A DNA stretch of 64,000 nucleotides from Oscillospiraceae bacterium. Its GTDB lineage: Bacteria > Bacillota > Clostridia > Oscillospirales > Oscillospiraceae. Numbering within the stretch: the first letter of the stretch is position 1; each line of letters begins with the position of its first letter. The stretch spans positions 45,074 through 109,073 of the forward strand of contig JAILFJ010000146.1 in NCBI GenBank assembly GCA_024697625.1, given 5' to 3'. The translations under genes were made by a program, and so were the position numbers. The notes under the pieces were generated by a model. That model worked only from the letters and a program-made list of their open reading frames with translations, was not told the origin of the DNA and did not search any database. This document shows positions 1-9,250 of the stretch, in pieces.

Positions 1-87
1 GTTCTGCTGGCCGGGACAGGGTTTGCCCTGCTCCTGATGCAGCTGCAGAAAAACAGAAGGCTGAAATGGCTTCGATACCTGTGGTAA
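1..87 (+). CDS. C-terminal fragment of a membrane protein, probably a third acyltransferase paralogue
   Basis: An open frame runs in from the left edge and ends with TAA at 85-87. It encodes about 28 residues: a hydrophobic stretch (VLLAGTGFALLLMQLQ) followed by a basic tail ending LKWLRYLW. The next two genes end in comparable tails (FRWLSCFW and LSWLSWLC) directly after a last membrane helix. I therefore infer that this is the end of another member of the same acyltransferase family, making a tandem array. The gene is cut by the window edge, so its length and function cannot be judged. Confidence 0.5.
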   Translation, partial: VLLAGTGFALLLMQLQKNRRLKWLRYLW

Positions 88-121
88 TGCAGGACTGTGT
101 TGGAGCGAGGAACGAGGTGTC

Positions 122-1177
122 ATGGCGAACGAGATGAAGAAGCAAAACCATGATGCACTGGATCTGCTGAAGTACATTTCGGCATTCCTGGTGGTTTTCA
201 CTCATGTCCATGCCTTTCATGAGAGCCTGCCGATTGGCGTTGCAGTTTCTCGTTTCACGATTCCGCAGTTCTATATGGTATCTGCTTATTTTTTCTTCCG
301 CAGAGTTAATCAGGACGCTGATAATCCCGGTTGGAGAAAACAATGCCTTTGGGGCTTCCTCAGGAGAGTTGCGAAGCTGTATTGCTGCTGGCTTCTGGTG
401 CAGGCACCTTTGATGTACGTCTTCGGCGGATGGTATGCCTTTGGCTATGAGGCGGCCGGAAGTGCCATGAGATCGGCATTCCTCCTCATCAAGAACGTTC
501 TGCTGAGCAACACATTCCCAGCCTCATGGTACCTGATGGCACTGATGATCGGGACAGCAATGGTAACTTATCTGGACCGGTGGATCGGGAATACAGGATT
601 GTTGATGACGGGGCTGTTTTTCTTCCTGATCTGCTGTGCTAACAGCGGGTATTTGAACCTGGTGAACCATCCGATCCATCTGTTTTATCCACCGACCAGT
701 TTTCTGTCTTCGGTTCTCTGGCTGACGGTTGGTAAGATGATTGCAGAAGAGCATCCGGTGACACAGCGCTTTCGAGAACTCCCACATCAAAAGAAGATTC
801 TGATCCTCTTGTCTGCGGTTGGCCTGTTCTTTGCTGAATACTTCCTCTGCCTCAGAAAGGAATGGGCTGGAAATACAGATGCGATGCTGAGCCTGATTCC
901 TGTGTGCCCAATGATCTTCATGACAGTGCTGGATGCTGGGAGGAGTATCCCATATGCCAGAGAGATGCGAGCGGCCAGCACGGTGATTTATTGTTCGCAC
1001 GGCATGATGCTGACCCTTCTCAGCCACCTGGGGGCGGCAGCTGGAATCCGACTTGAGGTGATGCCGATGGCTGCAGGCTGGTATCTTCTTGCTATCCTGC
1101 TTTGTAACCTTCTTGCCATTGGAATGATGTACTTCCAGAAGAAAGACGGATTTCGATGGCTTTCCTGTTTCTGGTGA
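122..1177 (+). CDS. Acyltransferase 3 family membrane protein
   Basis: This 351-aa polytopic membrane protein has about ten hydrophobic segments and fits the acyltransferase-3 (OafA/NodX-like) family, which transfers acyl groups, often acetyl, to extracellular or lipid-linked glycans. The family's conserved early histidine falls in FTHVHAF, at the end of the first membrane segment. The start is the ATG at 122, preceded by GAGG. It is a clear paralogue of the next gene: NTFPASWYLMALM, SLIPVCPMIFM and STVIYCSHG all have near-identical counterparts there. The setting inside a glycan locus supports a sugar-decorating role. The acyl donor and acceptor are unknown. Confidence 0.8.
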   Translation: MANEMKKQNHDALDLLKYISAFLVVFTHVHAFHESLPIGVAVSRFTIPQFYMVSAYFFFRRVNQDADNPGWRKQCLWGFLRRVAKLYCCWLLVQAPLMYVFGGWYAFGYEAAGSAMRSAFLLIKNVLLSNTFPASWYLMALMIGTAMVTYLDRWIGNTGLLMTGLFFFLICCANSGYLNLVNHPIHLFYPPTSFLSSVLWLTVGKMIAEEHPVTQRFRELPHQKKILILLSAVGLFFAEYFLCLRKEWAGNTDAMLSLIPVCPMIFMTVLDAGRSIPYAREMRAASTVIYCSHGMMLTLLSHLGAAAGIRLEVMPMAAGWYLLAILLCNLLAIGMMYFQKKDGFRWLSCFW

Positions 1178-1207
1178 GATCAGAACAGCCTGATTTTGGA
1201 GGAAGAT

Positions 1208-2233
1208 TTGCACGACCGAAATCTTGATGCGATAGACCTTATGAAGCTGATCCTCGCCTGTCTGATGGTTCCGACACACATGCAGGCGTTTCAGGATAAC
1301 GTACCTGTGATGGTTTTCCTGTCACGGTTTACCATTCCACTGTTTTTTATTACATCAGCGTATTTTTTCTTCCTGGGAGTGGAAAAAAAGCCGAATGATC
1401 TCCAGTGGAGGAGAACACGGTTGAAGAAATTTCTGCTCCGTGTACTGAAGCTGTACCTGGCCTGGGAACTGCTTCAGCTGCCGATCACGGTACGAAACTG
1501 GGGAGGCCCGAACATTACAGAGCCGGGGGGACTGAAGTACTTTCTGATCAGGCTCTTTCTGGGCAATACCTTTTTTGCATCCTGGTATCTGAAGGCACTG
1601 ATGCTTGGTATTGTGACGGTGACTCTTCTCGCTCGGAAACTCAGTAATGGGAGCCTTTTCGTTCTGGGACTTGCAGCTTATGTGCTGTGCTGTCTGAACA
1701 GCGGTTACAGGGGACTGGAGCTGCTTCAGATTAGAGGCCTTTCTGTATCCAATACTTTCCTTGCAGCGATCGTATGGCTCGTAACAGGGAAAATCATTGC
1801 GGAAAATAAGCCGGATCTGTCTGCTTTTCACGGATGGAAAGTGAAAAAAAAGCTTATTGCGCTGCTTATTACCCTCGCTCTGTATGTTCTGGAGTACTGC
1901 CTGTGCGTAAAAAAGGGATGGGCAGAACAGACAGACAATATGCTGTTTTTGATACCGGTCTGTACGCTGGTTTTCATGTTGGTGTTGGAGTGCGGGATCA
2001 AGCTTAAACATGCATCGGATATGAGAACAGCCAGCACTGTAATCTATTGTGCTCACGGCTCTGTGATGGCGCTCCTTTACAGTCTGGGCAACAGGATCGG
2101 AACAGATTTTGAATCTCCACCGATGGCATATCTGTGTTATATCATGATTCTGGTGCTGTGTCTGGCGGGAGGAATCTGTATCAACCGTTTAAAGGGAAGA
2201 AAGAAGCTGAGCTGGCTGAGCTGGCTCTGCTGA
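1208..2233 (+). CDS. Acyltransferase 3 family membrane protein (paralogue)
   Basis: This is a second polytopic acyltransferase-3 protein, about 341 aa, with the catalytic-type histidine in VPTHMQAF. It shares motifs with its neighbour (NTFFASWYLKALMLG, FLIPVCTLVFM, STVIYCAHG), so the two arose by tandem duplication. The ORF track starts at a TTG at 1196. I prefer the TTG at 1208 because GGAGGA lies just upstream at 1198-1203, and the resulting N-terminus (HDRNLDAIDLM) aligns with the N-terminus of the previous protein. A TTG start is weaker than ATG. It lies about 30 bp after the previous gene, probably in the same transcript. Confidence 0.75.
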   Translation: MHDRNLDAIDLMKLILACLMVPTHMQAFQDNVPVMVFLSRFTIPLFFITSAYFFFLGVEKKPNDLQWRRTRLKKFLLRVLKLYLAWELLQLPITVRNWGGPNITEPGGLKYFLIRLFLGNTFFASWYLKALMLGIVTVTLLARKLSNGSLFVLGLAAYVLCCLNSGYRGLELLQIRGLSVSNTFLAAIVWLVTGKIIAENKPDLSAFHGWKVKKKLIALLITLALYVLEYCLCVKKGWAEQTDNMLFLIPVCTLVFMLVLECGIKLKHASDMRTASTVIYCAHGSVMALLYSLGNRIGTDFESPPMAYLCYIMILVLCLAGGICINRLKGRKKLSWLSWLC

Positions 2234-2244
2234 AAGGATGGAAA

Positions 2245-3198
2245 ATGGAAGCAAAAGTACCCCTGTTTACCCTGAGCCGGGAAGACAGCAACCTGCTGAA
2301 AGGGCTTGCGGTTCTCCAGCTTCTTCTGACCCATACAGGTTATATGGGTGGAGAAGGCGGTTTGGTACTGTTTATGATTGTCAGTGGCTTCGGTGTGGAG
2401 CAATCTTATCGGAGCAGCGGTCTGAGACTGTACTGGAATAAGAGAATCCGCAAGGTCTGGTTGCCCTACGTCCCAATCGGACTGATGGGGATCCTTTTGT
2501 ATAACATCAACTACCCCGGCGGGATCATCTGTTCTCTGCTTGGCCTGGATTTCAACCGCATTGCGGACAAGACCATGTGGTATATCTCATATATTCTTGC
2601 CTGGTATGCTGCCTATTATCTGGTGACCGCTGCAACTGGGAAAATCGGAAAAGAACCGCTTTCTACAGTGCTGAAGCTTGCAGGGCTTCTGGTGTTTGGG
2701 TTTCTTTTCAGAAAGCTGTATCAGCTGGGAGTCTGGCACGAGAACTCCGGAGCGGACAACTATATATATGCCTTTCCATTTGGTGTTCTGCTGAATAGCC
2801 TCTCCCGGGTTGAAGTAAAAAACAGCATCAGGAACTGGCTCTGGGGAGTGATTCTTTTTGTCTGCCTTATCTATATGATGAAGTATTATCCGTGGCCTTT
2901 CCATGTACCGATGGCCATGATCATGGGAATCATACAGGTTGCCATGGTGGAATGCGTCAGCATACGGGGGAAAGCAGCAAATCTGATCATGTGGTTCGGA
3001 AAGTATACCTATCCGATTTATCTGATTGAAGGTCTGGTTCTTGGCAAGCGCAATCTCTGGTTTGGGGCGCTGGGAGCCCAACCGCTGATTGATCTCGGGT
3101 TTATTGCCATTACCGCAGGGATTGCAGTACTGTATTGGGACGGCATCTACTCAAAGCTGGAGAAATCAATTCCCTGGGACAGGATTATCCGTTTTTAG
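2245..3198 (+). CDS. Acyltransferase-like polytopic membrane protein
   Basis: A 317-aa polytopic protein when started at the ATG at 2245. The track's earlier start at 2134 would overlap the previous gene by 100 bp. GAAAGGA sits at a good distance before 2245. Residues include LLLTHTGYMGGEGG near the N-terminus (acyltransferase-3-type His) and FMIVSGFGVEQSY, a form of the family's common F-x-(I/L)-SG motif. Eight or more hydrophobic segments follow. It is not closely similar to the two preceding acyltransferases, so this is a separate subfamily. It probably acts in acylation of the same surface polymer. The substrate is unknown. Confidence 0.65.
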   Translation: MEAKVPLFTLSREDSNLLKGLAVLQLLLTHTGYMGGEGGLVLFMIVSGFGVEQSYRSSGLRLYWNKRIRKVWLPYVPIGLMGILLYNINYPGGIICSLLGLDFNRIADKTMWYISYILAWYAAYYLVTAATGKIGKEPLSTVLKLAGLLVFGFLFRKLYQLGVWHENSGADNYIYAFPFGVLLNSLSRVEVKNSIRNWLWGVILFVCLIYMMKYYPWPFHVPMAMIMGIIQVAMVECVSIRGKAANLIMWFGKYTYPIYLIEGLVLGKRNLWFGALGAQPLIDLGFIAITAGIAVLYWDGIYSKLEKSIPWDRIIRF

Positions 3199-3478
3199 TC
3201 GAAAAGAAGAAGCTACATGGAAGGGTAAAACACAGGTTTTCTGCTGACACCCAGGCCGCATATGCATGACAGTATATCAGCCATGGTTGAAACGCTGTGA
3301 TGGGAACGCAGAAGACATTGTCACGACTGAGGAGTTTTCGTAAATTTCTGTCAGTGAGCAGAATATGGAAAACGTGCAGATCCGGTTCTGTGGGAGGGCT
3401 GCAGGATGAAAACCTCTCACGAGAGAAGCATTGCGATATAGGGAGGAGGAAGTCGAGCAAGTCTACTCGACGTGCGAG

Positions 3479-4189
3479 ATGACTGTTCAGTGGCTGGGAC
3501 ACGCCTGCTTTCGGATTACACACAAAGACTACAGCATTGTAATTGACCCATATAACAGCGATTATATCAATGGCTATCCTAAGCTGTGCGTAATGGCTGA
3601 TCAGCTTCTGGTAAGTCATGAGCACTTTGGCCATAATTATCGTGAGGGTGTGATTCTCTCCGGAAAACCAGAGTCAGAATCACCGTTTGAGATCGAAACT
3701 CTGAAGGTTCCTCATGACTTCAAAATGGGGAATTGGCGGGGCTTTTGCCTGATCCACATTCTGAGGGCTGATGGACTGAAGATTGTCCACATGGGCGATC
3801 TGGGAACCCAGCTCTCCGGAGGTGAAATCAGCAGAATCTTCGGAGCCGATGTCATGATGGTCTGTGCAGGATCCTGTACAGCTCTTCCGGCCCAGGAGGC
3901 AAAGCGGGTGACAGACGAGTGCATGCCGACGGTGATCATCCCCATGCATTACAGAGATGTTAACCGTGGTGGGCACAGACTGGAGACAGTGAAGGATTTT
4001 GCCGGATATTTCGAGTCTCCCGAATTGGTACACCATTATGATTCTGATACGATTGAGATCACGCCGGGCATGGAGCCGCAGATCGCGGTACTGTCATTCC
4101 GAGGAGTAAATGAAGCGGTTATCGATCGTAGTGAAGGTGCGGAAAAGCCTGTGAGAGGACTGTTTTCGCTGCTCAGAAGAAAGCTGTGA
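3479..4189 (+). CDS. MBL-fold metal-dependent hydrolase (UlaG-like) with altered metal motif
   Basis: This is a metallo-beta-lactamase-fold protein of about 236 aa. The N-terminus (VQWLGHACFRI) is typical of UlaG/RNase-Z-like MBL hydrolases, followed by IDPYNSDY, VSHEHFGHNY, HMGDLG and IPMHYRD. The canonical metal motif HxHxDH reads H-E-H-F-G-H here; the DNA codons confirm Gly where Asp is expected. The track begins at a TTG (3431). I chose the ATG at 3479 because the conserved fold begins there, although no strong ribosome binding site is visible. Its stop overlaps the GTG start of the next gene, so the two are translationally coupled. The substrate is unknown. Confidence 0.75.
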   Translation: MTVQWLGHACFRITHKDYSIVIDPYNSDYINGYPKLCVMADQLLVSHEHFGHNYREGVILSGKPESESPFEIETLKVPHDFKMGNWRGFCLIHILRADGLKIVHMGDLGTQLSGGEISRIFGADVMMVCAGSCTALPAQEAKRVTDECMPTVIIPMHYRDVNRGGHRLETVKDFAGYFESPELVHHYDSDTIEITPGMEPQIAVLSFRGVNEAVIDRSEGAEKPVRGLFSLLRRKL

Positions 4190-5688
4190 TAAAATTGAAG
4201 CGGAAGGAAGTTTGCAGGCTTACATTGCTACTGGCTTCGGTATTCGCTGTTGTCTATGTGCTGACGCAAATGACCCCATTTGTTGCGGATGATTTCAATT
4301 ACGCCTTCAAGTGGGGGGGAGGCGGCCGCGTAAGGAACTTCTGGGAGATGTTTTTTTCCATGGGGATGCATCGTTTTGCGACGAACGGACGGGTCTTTGC
4401 CCACGGCTGGGTGACTCTGTTTATGATGTGGCCGAGATGGGTATTCCCTGTTGTAAATGCTGCCGTCATCATGCTCTTTTCGTGGGGCACGTACAGAATC
4501 TGCAGGATGTGGGATGTCCCCTGCCCGGATTGCTTTGTGCTAACGGTCTTGTTTTTGCTGTGGATCTGTATGCCTGCATTTGGACAGGTTTTCCTTTGGC
4601 TGGACGGTGCTGTCAACTATTTCTGGGGCGCAGCACTGTCATGGACCGTTATATGTGGTACTCTGTACAAATCGAAAAGAAAAGGAATTGCAGCATTGGT
4701 AACTCTGTTGCTGCTGCCACTGAGTTTCGTTGCGGGAGCCTGGTCGGAGCATATCTCGTTTTCTATGCTTGTCATACTTCTGATGCTGGCGGTTTACGGA
4801 TGGGTGTCGGACCGAAGCTTTCCGTTCAGGCAGAGTCTTATGATCCTGTTCGGCGGCTTAGGCTATCTCTATCTGATGTCAGCGCCTTCTATGCTTCCTA
4901 AACAGCTTGCATCGATGGGATTGCCGAAGCCGAAAGGAATGCTTGAGACAGTCCGGGCTGTATTGGGTTATTTCTGGTGGGCTTTACTTGCTGCTGTGCT
5001 TGCACTGCTTGCCGGCGCTCTTCTTATTCGCTTACTTTACAGAAAAAAGCTGCTGAGGAAGACGTTGAATGTACTTGCACGTTGCGGCATTGTCGTTGGT
5101 ATCTGTGCAGTACTGCTCTTTGCCGTTACATCGGCTCGAGATGATGGTTTATACTCCATGGTTTCATCTACCGGGTTGGGGCTGGGAATCCTTATTACAG
5201 TCTTTTCATTTGGATTGATATGTGCCCTGAGGAGTCAGATCGAGCGAGAGCAGCTTGCTTTTTCAATCATCCTGTTTCTTGGGGGCATATCGGCAGTTCT
5301 GCCCTTCAGCGTTGCGGCTTACCGGCCTGCCCGGGGCCTGTGTGCTCCGGTGGTTTTCGGGGCGATCGCGACAGTTATTCTCATGAACAGCAGCAGTATA
5401 GAGAGAAGGAAGCCTCTCATGGGGACGTTGCTCGGTGTTTTTCTTTTTACCTTTGTGATTGGTACTGCAGATATCGTCAATGTTCATCACGCTGCGGATA
5501 TCAGAGAGGAAGAGATCGCGGAGGTCCTCTGTACAGACGGTATCCTTCGGACTGCACCATACCCCTGCCGGACAAAGTATAGCGCTCAGTTTGGACTGGA
5601 AGATCTGCAACCGGACAGCCTGTGGCCGAACGACATTGAAAAGGAATACTACGGACTGCAGGGGATCATTGTAGATACTGAAGAATAA
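4186..5688 (+). CDS. DUF6056-like polytopic membrane protein, possible GT-C glycosyltransferase
   Basis: A 500-aa protein with about ten or more membrane helices. An acidic DD motif follows the first helix (FVADDFNYAF), and FRMFSMG-like and GxWxEH elements follow later. This layout matches DUF6056-type proteins, whose first extracytoplasmic loop carries acidic residues as in GT-C glycosyltransferases. The GTG start at 4186 overlaps the previous stop. A second protein of the same style lies at 7767. The genomic neighbourhood of flippase, polymerase and priming transferase suggests that it adds a sugar from a lipid-phosphate donor outside the membrane. That role is inferred, not seen. Confidence 0.65.
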   Translation: MIKLKRKEVCRLTLLLASVFAVVYVLTQMTPFVADDFNYAFKWGGGGRVRNFWEMFFSMGMHRFATNGRVFAHGWVTLFMMWPRWVFPVVNAAVIMLFSWGTYRICRMWDVPCPDCFVLTVLFLLWICMPAFGQVFLWLDGAVNYFWGAALSWTVICGTLYKSKRKGIAALVTLLLLPLSFVAGAWSEHISFSMLVILLMLAVYGWVSDRSFPFRQSLMILFGGLGYLYLMSAPSMLPKQLASMGLPKPKGMLETVRAVLGYFWWALLAAVLALLAGALLIRLLYRKKLLRKTLNVLARCGIVVGICAVLLFAVTSARDDGLYSMVSSTGLGLGILITVFSFGLICALRSQIEREQLAFSIILFLGGISAVLPFSVAAYRPARGLCAPVVFGAIATVILMNSSSIERRKPLMGTLLGVFLFTFVIGTADIVNVHHAADIREEEIAEVLCTDGILRTAPYPCRTKYSAQFGLEDLQPDSLWPNDIEKEYYGLQGIIVDTEE

Positions 5689-6020
5689 AAAAATACCGAA
5701 ATGCTGAAACAATGCATCTGTTGAAGATTAAACAAGGCATGACTGATACGTGAGCCTTGTGCGCTTAACAGGAATACAACCGATCATGTGCCACAGAGTC
5801 CGGACAGCCGGGGCGCCCTTCGCGTTTTCCTACTTGATTTTTTATGGGATGTATGCTAAAAGAGTACAATATATCCTTAATTCGGGGCGTTATTATGGTG
5901 TTGTAATGGGGCAGGGTCAGGGGATGTTTCAGTTTGGAGAAGACAATGCTGGTTGACCGCGCGATAAGCTTTTGAAAAACAGTGGGAAGTGGTGTTTTTC
6001 TCGGGAAGGAGATTCCGAAA
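5689..6020 (+). other. Intergenic region without a convincing gene
   Basis: About 330 bases lie between two membrane-protein genes. A 68-aa open frame (5750-5956) is present, but its composition looks random and it has no recognisable ribosome binding site. A TACAAT hexamer near 5872 could be a -10 element, but no good -35 sits upstream. I see no terminator hairpin. The stretch may hold the promoter for the 6021 gene, or the remains of a lost gene. Confidence 0.4.
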
Positions 6021-7499
6021 ATGGAGATCGACAGAAATCGGTCTGCAAGAGATTGGGTAAAAGAGAAAAAGTATTTACTGCGCCCGGCGATAATCCTTTC
6101 TATTATTTATATCATCGCGATTTCAGCAATTATCCGGGCAGATGTTCTGTATCTTGATGATGTTTGGCGGGCTATGGAAGGAACGAAAGGGTGGGACTTT
6201 TTCAGCCGCTATCTTTCCAACTTCCTGTCTGTATTCATTCATGCCGAAAATTATCTGACAGATGTCTCACCAATGCCTCAGATCCTTGCGGCACTGATCA
6301 TGGGTATAACTTCGGCTTTGGCTTTGAGTATTCTGACCGGACGTGAAGAATTCTCCGTCTGGGATTATATTGCAGTGCTTCCGCTGGGGCTCTCACCTTA
6401 TTTTCTTGAGTGCTTTTCATACCGATATGATGCGCCTTATATGGCTGTGTCGGTGTTCTTTTCTGTTGCACCGCTGATATTTGCAAATACTTCCATATAT
6501 GCTTTCTGCCTCGCAACGGTATTAGGCACACTGGGAATGTGCACAACGTATCAGGCTTCTTCCGGGATCTTTCCCATGATGATGATCGCGCTGCTGTTTC
6601 GACAGTGGACTCAGGGAGAAGAGAAAGGCAGATTAATAAGACTTGCAGCGAGTTCCGCCGGCAGTTATGGAGCTGCTCTGCTGTTCTTTCGGATTTTCCT
6701 GATGCATTATGTGGACGACTATGTTTCGGTTGCAATCAGTCGGAACGGTTTTCTGTCGTATGTGTTACGGAACTATAAGGATTATTACACTGCAGTTGTG
6801 CTGGATTTTCGAAAAGAGTGGCTGGCCTTGATCTGCCTCATTCTGCTTCTGTTCGTGGTGTATGAAACAGTACGCAGTAGAAGAAATCGATTTGCAACTG
6901 CAATTATTGCGCTGCTTAGCCTGTTTTCACTTCTCTTGCTTGCTTTTGGAGTTTATCCCTTCCTGAAGGCGCCCCTGTTCGCACCGCGAGCGATGTACGG
7001 CATAGGAGCGCTTGTAGCGGTCGCCGCTGTGATTGCCTGTGACGGAAAACACCCGTGGCTGGCAAGGCTGTCGTGCCTCGCTTTGAGCTGGTCCTTTTTC
7101 GTGTTTGCATTCACCTATGGAAACGCATTGAGTGTTCAGGAAGAGTACTCCCGATTTCGGATGGAAAGTGTGATTTCGGATCTGACTGATATCCCGGAGT
7201 TTTCTGAAGCGGAAAGCGTATGTCTTCAGCTGGAGGGATCAATAGGATATGCCCCTCAGATCAGGCATTATCCGCAGAATTACAGGATGCTGAGAGATTT
7301 GGTACCGATCACATTTCAGGATTCCTGGCGCTGGGGAGAGTACACTTTTTATAATGTTTATGATTTGTGGAATGTGCACACGGATTCAGATACAGATCTG
7401 ACAAAAGAGAATCTGGTGCTGTTGAAAGAGAGCATATACCATACGATCTATGGAGATGAAAACAACTTTCTGGTTGTTCTGAAAGATCCGGAGAACTAG
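6021..7499 (+). CDS. GtrII-like glucosyltransferase-domain membrane protein
   Basis: A 492-aa polytopic protein. After the first helix it carries LYLDDVWRAMEG and then a loop with FFSRYLSNFLSVF, which resembles the Glucos_trans_II (GtrII) family of membrane glucosyltransferases, known from O-antigen glucosylation. The track starts at a GTG (5982). The ATG at 6021 is preferred because AAGGAG lies about 9 bases upstream. The C-terminal 110 residues are hydrophilic and probably extracytoplasmic. Like its neighbours it probably uses a polyprenyl-phosphate sugar donor. The sugar cannot be predicted. Confidence 0.65.
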   Translation: MEIDRNRSARDWVKEKKYLLRPAIILSIIYIIAISAIIRADVLYLDDVWRAMEGTKGWDFFSRYLSNFLSVFIHAENYLTDVSPMPQILAALIMGITSALALSILTGREEFSVWDYIAVLPLGLSPYFLECFSYRYDAPYMAVSVFFSVAPLIFANTSIYAFCLATVLGTLGMCTTYQASSGIFPMMMIALLFRQWTQGEEKGRLIRLAASSAGSYGAALLFFRIFLMHYVDDYVSVAISRNGFLSYVLRNYKDYYTAVVLDFRKEWLALICLILLLFVVYETVRSRRNRFATAIIALLSLFSLLLLAFGVYPFLKAPLFAPRAMYGIGALVAVAAVIACDGKHPWLARLSCLALSWSFFVFAFTYGNALSVQEEYSRFRMESVISDLTDIPEFSEAESVCLQLEGSIGYAPQIRHYPQNYRMLRDLVPITFQDSWRWGEYTFYNVYDLWNVHTDSDTDLTKENLVLLKESIYHTIYGDENNFLVVLKDPEN

Positions 7500-7766
7500 A
7501 GAATTGGGCTGAGGGTTCAGGCAATCTGTTGGACAGAAATGTTCTTTTTTGAACTGCTTAGAGAAATCACAGTTTCGTGATCGAATATTATGAAGCAACT
7601 GAGCCGTGGCGAACCTGAGCCTGCGGAAAAACAGATCAGGCTTTAGCGGTGTTGTTGTGGTATGCTTTTTTGTATAGAAAAACAGATTCTGCACGGTATT
7701 CTCTGCTGCTCTGCGAGCTGCTGTGAATTAAGCGGAATCGCTGGTTTCTGGAACGAAGGATAAGTG

Positions 7767-9245
7767 ATGGATAGAATCCAAGATAATCGACAGCCCTACA
7801 GGAGACTGTGTTGGATATTGCTTGGCATCTTGCTGCTGAGCTTTATACCTCTGCTGTTCCTGGGGCGTTATGATGCACCTGCCGGGGATGATTTTTCCTA
7901 TGGTGCGGAAGCTCATCTGGCTTATGTACATTCCGGGAGCATTCTAGAAGCAGTAAAAGCAGCCTGGGGACAGGTTAAATCAAGCTTCTATGGATGGCAG
8001 GGAACCTGGTCGGCAATCCTGCTGATGTCCCTTCAACCGTCGGTCTTTGGCTTTGCATGGTATCAGATTACGCCCTTTCTGCTGATTGGCATGCTGGCAT
8101 TCGGCATCTTTATCCTCTGTATTCGTCTGTTTCGTGAGGTCTTCAAAACGGGACTGTATTTCGGACTCTGTGTTGGGGCAGTAGTCACCATGACCTGTGT
8201 TCAGCTGGTTCCATCACCGGTGCAGGCCTTTTACTGGTATAATGGTGCGATCTACTATACCTTTTTTCAGGGAATGGCATTTTTGAGCTTCGGAATCATG
8301 ATTCCCTTAGTATTGAAAGAGAGTCGAAAGCCGGTGGATCGTTCCGTACTTCTGATTTTTCTGGAACTTGTTTTGGGTGGAGGAAACTTTGCTACCGCGC
8401 TTTGCAGCGGTATTGTTCTGTTTGGGACGGCTTCAGTGCTGATTCTCCTGAAAAAGAAAACCTGGCGGAGACTTGTATTACCAGGGGGTGCTCTTCTGGC
8501 TTCCTTTCTCGCCAATGTTTTTGCACCGGGCAATGCATACAGAAAATGGACAGCACAGATTCTTGAAAAACCAATGGGAGCAGGGGAGGCAATTCTTGCA
8601 TCCTTCGGAGCGGGATTGAAGAGTGTTGCTGCCTGGATGAGTCTTCCTCTGCTTGGAGCACTTCTGTTCCTGGGAGTGCTGTTCTGGCAGCAGCTGAAAG
8701 AACACCGGGAGGATGCGGCCTTTCGCTTCCCGGTCCCGGGGCTGGTTTCTCTGTATTCATATTGCCTTCTTTCCGCCATGTTCTGTCCCTCTTATTATGC
8801 AATGGGAAACAGCGGCCCGCTTCGTATGACCAATATTATGTGGTATGTCTATGTGCTTCTGCTCGCCGTGAATCTTTATTACTGGATTGGTTGGATTATG
8901 ACAGGGAGACATGGCAGAGAGGGATCAAAAACACAATGGGTGCTTCCTGCCGCAGTATTGGTCAGTATCGTTTTGTGTGCAGCACATGTTGTAATCGGAA
9001 AGGGCTATACCTCCGCAGCAGCATTCGGCACGCTTCACTCAGGGGAGGCGCAGGCATATTATGCAGAAGCAAAAGCGCGGGATGAGGTTTTGAGGACAGA
9101 TGAAAGTGATCTGATAGAATTGGAGCCGTTTACATATCTGCCTTTTATGCTCTATACTGGTGATCTTTCTACGGACCCGGACTTCTATGCAAATCAGGAC
9201 GTGGCTTTGTTTTACGAAAAGAGCCGGGTTGTGATCAGAAGTTGA
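7767..9245 (+). CDS. DUF6056-like polytopic membrane protein
   Basis: A 492-aa polytopic membrane protein. After the first helix comes PAGDDFSYGAEAH, the same acidic layout seen in the 4186 protein (ADDFNYAF). A conserved-looking FYWYNGAIYY segment and several helices follow, then a hydrophilic C-terminal tail with ELEPFTYLPFML. The track begins with a GTG at 7764; the ATG at 7767 with GAAGGA upstream is preferred. A gap of about 265 bases before it holds no visible gene. It is probably a glycan-modifying GT-C-type enzyme, by family resemblance and context only. Confidence 0.6.
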   Translation: MDRIQDNRQPYRRLCWILLGILLLSFIPLLFLGRYDAPAGDDFSYGAEAHLAYVHSGSILEAVKAAWGQVKSSFYGWQGTWSAILLMSLQPSVFGFAWYQITPFLLIGMLAFGIFILCIRLFREVFKTGLYFGLCVGAVVTMTCVQLVPSPVQAFYWYNGAIYYTFFQGMAFLSFGIMIPLVLKESRKPVDRSVLLIFLELVLGGGNFATALCSGIVLFGTASVLILLKKKTWRRLVLPGGALLASFLANVFAPGNAYRKWTAQILEKPMGAGEAILASFGAGLKSVAAWMSLPLLGALLFLGVLFWQQLKEHREDAAFRFPVPGLVSLYSYCLLSAMFCPSYYAMGNSGPLRMTNIMWYVYVLLLAVNLYYWIGWIMTGRHGREGSKTQWVLPAAVLVSIVLCAAHVVIGKGYTSAAAFGTLHSGEAQAYYAEAKARDEVLRTDESDLIELEPFTYLPFMLYTGDLSTDPDFYANQDVALFYEKSRVVIRS

Positions 9246-9250
9246 GAGCC

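Noticed and set aside
5750-5956. 68-aa ORF in the 5689-6020 gap
   Set aside because: No ribosome binding site, no motif, and random-looking composition.
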